From Oscillospiraceae bacterium (GTDB lineage: Bacteria; Bacillota; Clostridia; Oscillospirales; UBA929), in the NCBI GenBank assembly GCA_031271325.1, contig JAISVY010000004.1, positions 1-23,869 of the forward strand: DNA of 23,869 bases, in the 5' to 3' direction. Under the pieces are notes generated by a model. The model was not told the DNA's origin and made no database searches. It was given only the letters and a program-made list of their open reading frames with translations. The position numbers and the translations under genes are program-made. Within the stretch, counting starts at the first letter, position 1, and each line of letters starts with the position of its first letter. This document shows, one piece after another, positions 22,210-23,869 of the stretch.

Positions 22210-23511
22210 TCAGTTCAAAAAATATCCCTGTTTGCGCCGTGACGCGGCGGGTAAGGCCGTATCACTCTCGAGTTTGAAGCATTCAACCAGCCCCTCCAGC
22301 ATGATCGCCTGCCCGTTCATCTCCTCGCTGGCGGCGGCGCTCTCTTCGGCCGTCGCGCTGTTTTGCTGCACCACCTTCGAAACCTCTTCAATGCCTTTGG
22401 TGACCTGTTCAATCGCCCGCGACTGCTGGGCGGAAGACTCGGCGATGTCTGTGATCATGAGGTTTGATTCGTTGATACCCGTGACAATTTCCGAAAGACT
22501 GCCCGCCGTTTCGCCCGCGATGCGCACGCCCAACTCCGCTTTCTGCACCGATTGCCCGATCAGTTCGCCCGTGTTGCGCGCAGCTTCGGCGCTCTTGGCG
22601 GCAAGACTGCGCACCTCTTCCGCCACCACCGCGAACCCTTTCCCGTGCTGCCCCGCCCGCGCAGCCTCCACCGCGGCGTTCAGCGAAAGGATATTCGTTT
22701 GCGAGGCGATGTCGTCGATCACCTTAATTACTTTCCCGATGTTTTTACCCGCTTCGTTGATCTCGCGCACCGCCAAGACCAGCTGATCCATCTGCTTGCT
22801 GCCCTTTTCCGCGTTTTTGCGGATCGCTTCGGAGAGTTTCGCGGTTTTACCCGCGAGGGCGGCGCTGCTGTCGGTTCGCTCGGCAATCTCCGAAAGCGAA
22901 CCGGAAAGCCGCTCCACGGCGGAAGCCTGCTCGGTGGAACCGGCGGCAAGCGTCTGCGCTCCGTCCGCGATTTGCTTTGTCTCTTCCAAGAGCTGCATGG
23001 CCGCCGTTTTGACCTGCGAAATCAACTCGTTGTTATGGTGAAGCATCTGCGCGAGGCTTTGCCCCACGATGTCGGCGTCTGACCGGGGTGTGTATTGCCC
23101 GGAAATATCGCCGTCCGCGATGCGCCGCAGCATATCCGCCTGCTGCCTGCTTGCCGCCGTGAGGTTTTGGAAACTCTCCTGCAGCACACCGATTTCGTCT
23201 TCGCGGTCTTTTGTTACGCTGACGTTCACGTCGCCGTCGGCCATGCTTTGCGCGGCTTTGGAAAGCTGACGAATCGGAATGATTAACTTTTTGATGTTGA
23301 TTGTGATCGGGATAAAAAAACAGGCGAACATCACGACAAACACAATCGTCCATTGCCGGGCAATCCAGCCCATCTCCACCTCGACGCCCGCTCTGTCCCT
23401 CACCTGATACGCGATGATCACCGAATGCGCGATAAACAGCAGCGCCGCCGACAACAACGGGATCACGCAAAGCTTCATGAGCTTAAAACGCAATGACTTT
23501 ACATAACTCAT
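22210..23511 (-). CDS. methyl-accepting chemotaxis protein with almost no extracellular domain
   Basis: Chemoreceptor controlling CheA. 433 residues: two membrane helices (about 13-35 and 54-72) joined by a loop of only some 18 residues, a HAMP domain (about 73-125), a further HAMP-like stretch (to about 180), and a signalling hairpin whose tip contains IASQTNILSLNAAVEAARAG (268-287) and GKGFAVVAEEVRSLAAKSAE. With no room for a periplasmic ligand domain it must sense something in the membrane or cytoplasm, or work with another protein. ATG at 23511 has GGGGAGG eight bases upstream and overlaps a small upstream ORF. No other chemotaxis gene is in the window. Confidence 0.94.
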   Translation of the reverse strand: MSYVKSLRFKLMKLCVIPLLSAALLFIAHSVIIAYQVRDRAGVEVEMGWIARQWTIVFVVMFACFFIPITINIKKLIIPIRQLSKAAQSMADGDVNVSVTKDREDEIGVLQESFQNLTAASRQQADMLRRIADGDISGQYTPRSDADIVGQSLAQMLHHNNELISQVKTAAMQLLEETKQIADGAQTLAAGSTEQASAVERLSGSLSEIAERTDSSAALAGKTAKLSEAIRKNAEKGSKQMDQLVLAVREINEAGKNIGKVIKVIDDIASQTNILSLNAAVEAARAGQHGKGFAVVAEEVRSLAAKSAEAARNTGELIGQSVQKAELGVRIAGETAGSLSEIVTGINESNLMITDIAESSAQQSRAIEQVTKGIEEVSKVVQQNSATAEESAAASEEMNGQAIMLEGLVECFKLESDTALPAASRRKQGYFLN

Positions 23512-23582
23512 TTGGCGAACCTCCCCGACGGCTTGTGACCGGGATGCTTGTCCCCTAAGCTAGGTTTTTCCCTGTTTTCCAT
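23508..23582 (-). CDS. 24-codon upstream ORF overlapping the chemotaxis gene
   Basis: ATG at 23582 has AAAGGGG about eight bases upstream, and its TGA overlaps the chemotaxis gene start in ATGA. The product starts MENREKPSLGDKHP and ends KPSGRFAK: very basic and polar, with no hydrophobic part. It could be a leader peptide coupling translation, a real micro-protein, or the N-terminus of the receptor split by a frameshift (the frames differ). It resembles no family I know. Evidence is the ribosome site, coupling and promoter position. Confidence 0.5.
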   Translation of the reverse strand: MENREKPSLGDKHPGHKPSGRFAK

Positions 23583-23611
23583 TCTGCTTGACCCCTTTCT
23601 TATATTGGTAC

Positions 23612-23677
23612 CTCTGAAAACCCCCGTTCCGGCTTGCGATGCCGCGCCTGTGGCGCGGAGTCGTAAACCGCAGCGGG
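23612..23677. repeat. diverged 100-bp family copy in the chemotaxis gene leader
   Basis: CTCTGAAAACCCCCGTTCCGG and GGCTTGCGATGCCGCG match the left half of the 22066 copy with changes; the inner hairpin here is CCGCGCC-TGT-GGCGCGG (23642-23658), a different sequence but still fully paired. It would be transcribed in the leader between the promoter and the small ORF. Confidence 0.6.
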
Positions 23678-23710
23678 CAGTTATCAGCAAACTCAATATG
23701 ATCTGTCATA

Positions 23711-23740
23711 ATTTTACCATGTACTCTATGATTATGTCAA
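23711..23740 (-). promoter_or_regulatory. sigma-A promoter of the chemotaxis gene
   Basis: On the minus strand: TTGACA (23740-23735), an 18-base spacer and TAAAAT (23716-23711) preceded by TGG (extended -10). The transcript would start near 23704 with a leader of about 120 bases before the 24-codon ORF. Confidence 0.75.
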
Positions 23741-23770
23741 GAATATGGATAATTTGAGTTTCCCCATTAT

Positions 23771-23869
23771 TCAAGGGCATAGGAAACCGATGGCGGGGAA
23801 GAGAGTGAGCTGTGGGTCTTTTGGTTTCTTTCGCAGGAGGTCGGCAATACCTTGCTTGCACCTTGCAAA
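23771..23869 (-). CDS. possible 3' end of an unidentified gene
   Basis: The minus strand is open from the window edge to a TGA at 23771-23773 for 32 codons. It reads GIADLLRKKPKDPQLTLFPA and similar, which looks protein-like, but the stretch is short, no family is recognised and it may be a remnant or chance. No terminator is seen between it and the chemotaxis promoter. Confidence 0.25.
   Translation of the reverse strand, partial: FARCKQGIADLLRKKPKDPQLTLFPAIGFLCP

Noticed and set aside
23790..23869. plus-strand frame open to the right edge starting MAGKRVSCG
   Set aside because: Very short, no ribosome site and no recognisable family; the opposite strand looks slightly more protein-like.

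Overview
The window looks like a chromosomal segment of a GC-rich, spore-forming Clostridia bacterium, most likely from the Oscillospiraceae/Ruminococcaceae side of Oscillospirales. That placement is inferred from gene order (cdaA-cdaR; yicC-remA-gmk-rpoZ-priA-def-fmt-rsmB-rlmN-stp-prkC-rsgA), the spoIIAA-spoIIAB-sigF operon, the paired DUF5685 and J-domain genes, and strong Shine-Dalgarno sites with many TTG/GTG starts.

Left end (1-933): the 3' part of an AT-richer cytosine-5 DNA methyltransferase resembling M.HaeIII (GGCC), followed by an intrinsic terminator. It looks acquired. From 934 to 1332 there is no gene, but there is a tandem 10-bp repeat, a good sigma-A promoter and a candidate structured leader RNA closed by a long-range stem.

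Plus-strand housekeeping block (1333-17962): the c-di-AMP cyclase CdaA and its regulator CdaR, an RseC-like membrane protein with a Cys cluster, a DUF5685 protein and a J-domain protein with a nine-cysteine tail. Then come YicC, RemA, guanylate kinase, a RelE/ParE-type toxin-antitoxin pair inserted before rpoZ, RNA polymerase omega, PriA, peptide deformylase, methionyl-tRNA formyltransferase, RsmB, RlmN, the PP2C phosphatase Stp/PrpC, the PASTA kinase PrkC and RsgA. Most genes overlap or nearly touch, as expected for operons. coaBC, usually between rpoZ and priA, is absent here. A perfect terminator at 18035-18064 closes the block.

Minus-strand block (18270-23582): the spoIIAA-spoIIAB-sigF forespore sigma operon, a large-subunit KatE-type catalase, and a chemotaxis receptor almost without an extracellular domain. 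The receptor is preceded by an overlapping 24-codon ORF and a clear promoter.

The most unusual thread is a set of dispersed palindromic repeats in the intergenic gaps. One family is about 100 bp with 13-bp inverted ends and an inner hairpin that changes sequence while staying paired. Others share a GTAGGGCG-type core or an AACATCCCCCGGCG core. Several copies overlap gene ends and contain the stop codons of yicC, rsmB, rlmN and probably the DUF5685 gene; another lies against the end of sigF. The unexplained leader RNA before cdaA and this repeat system are the best candidates for something not yet described.
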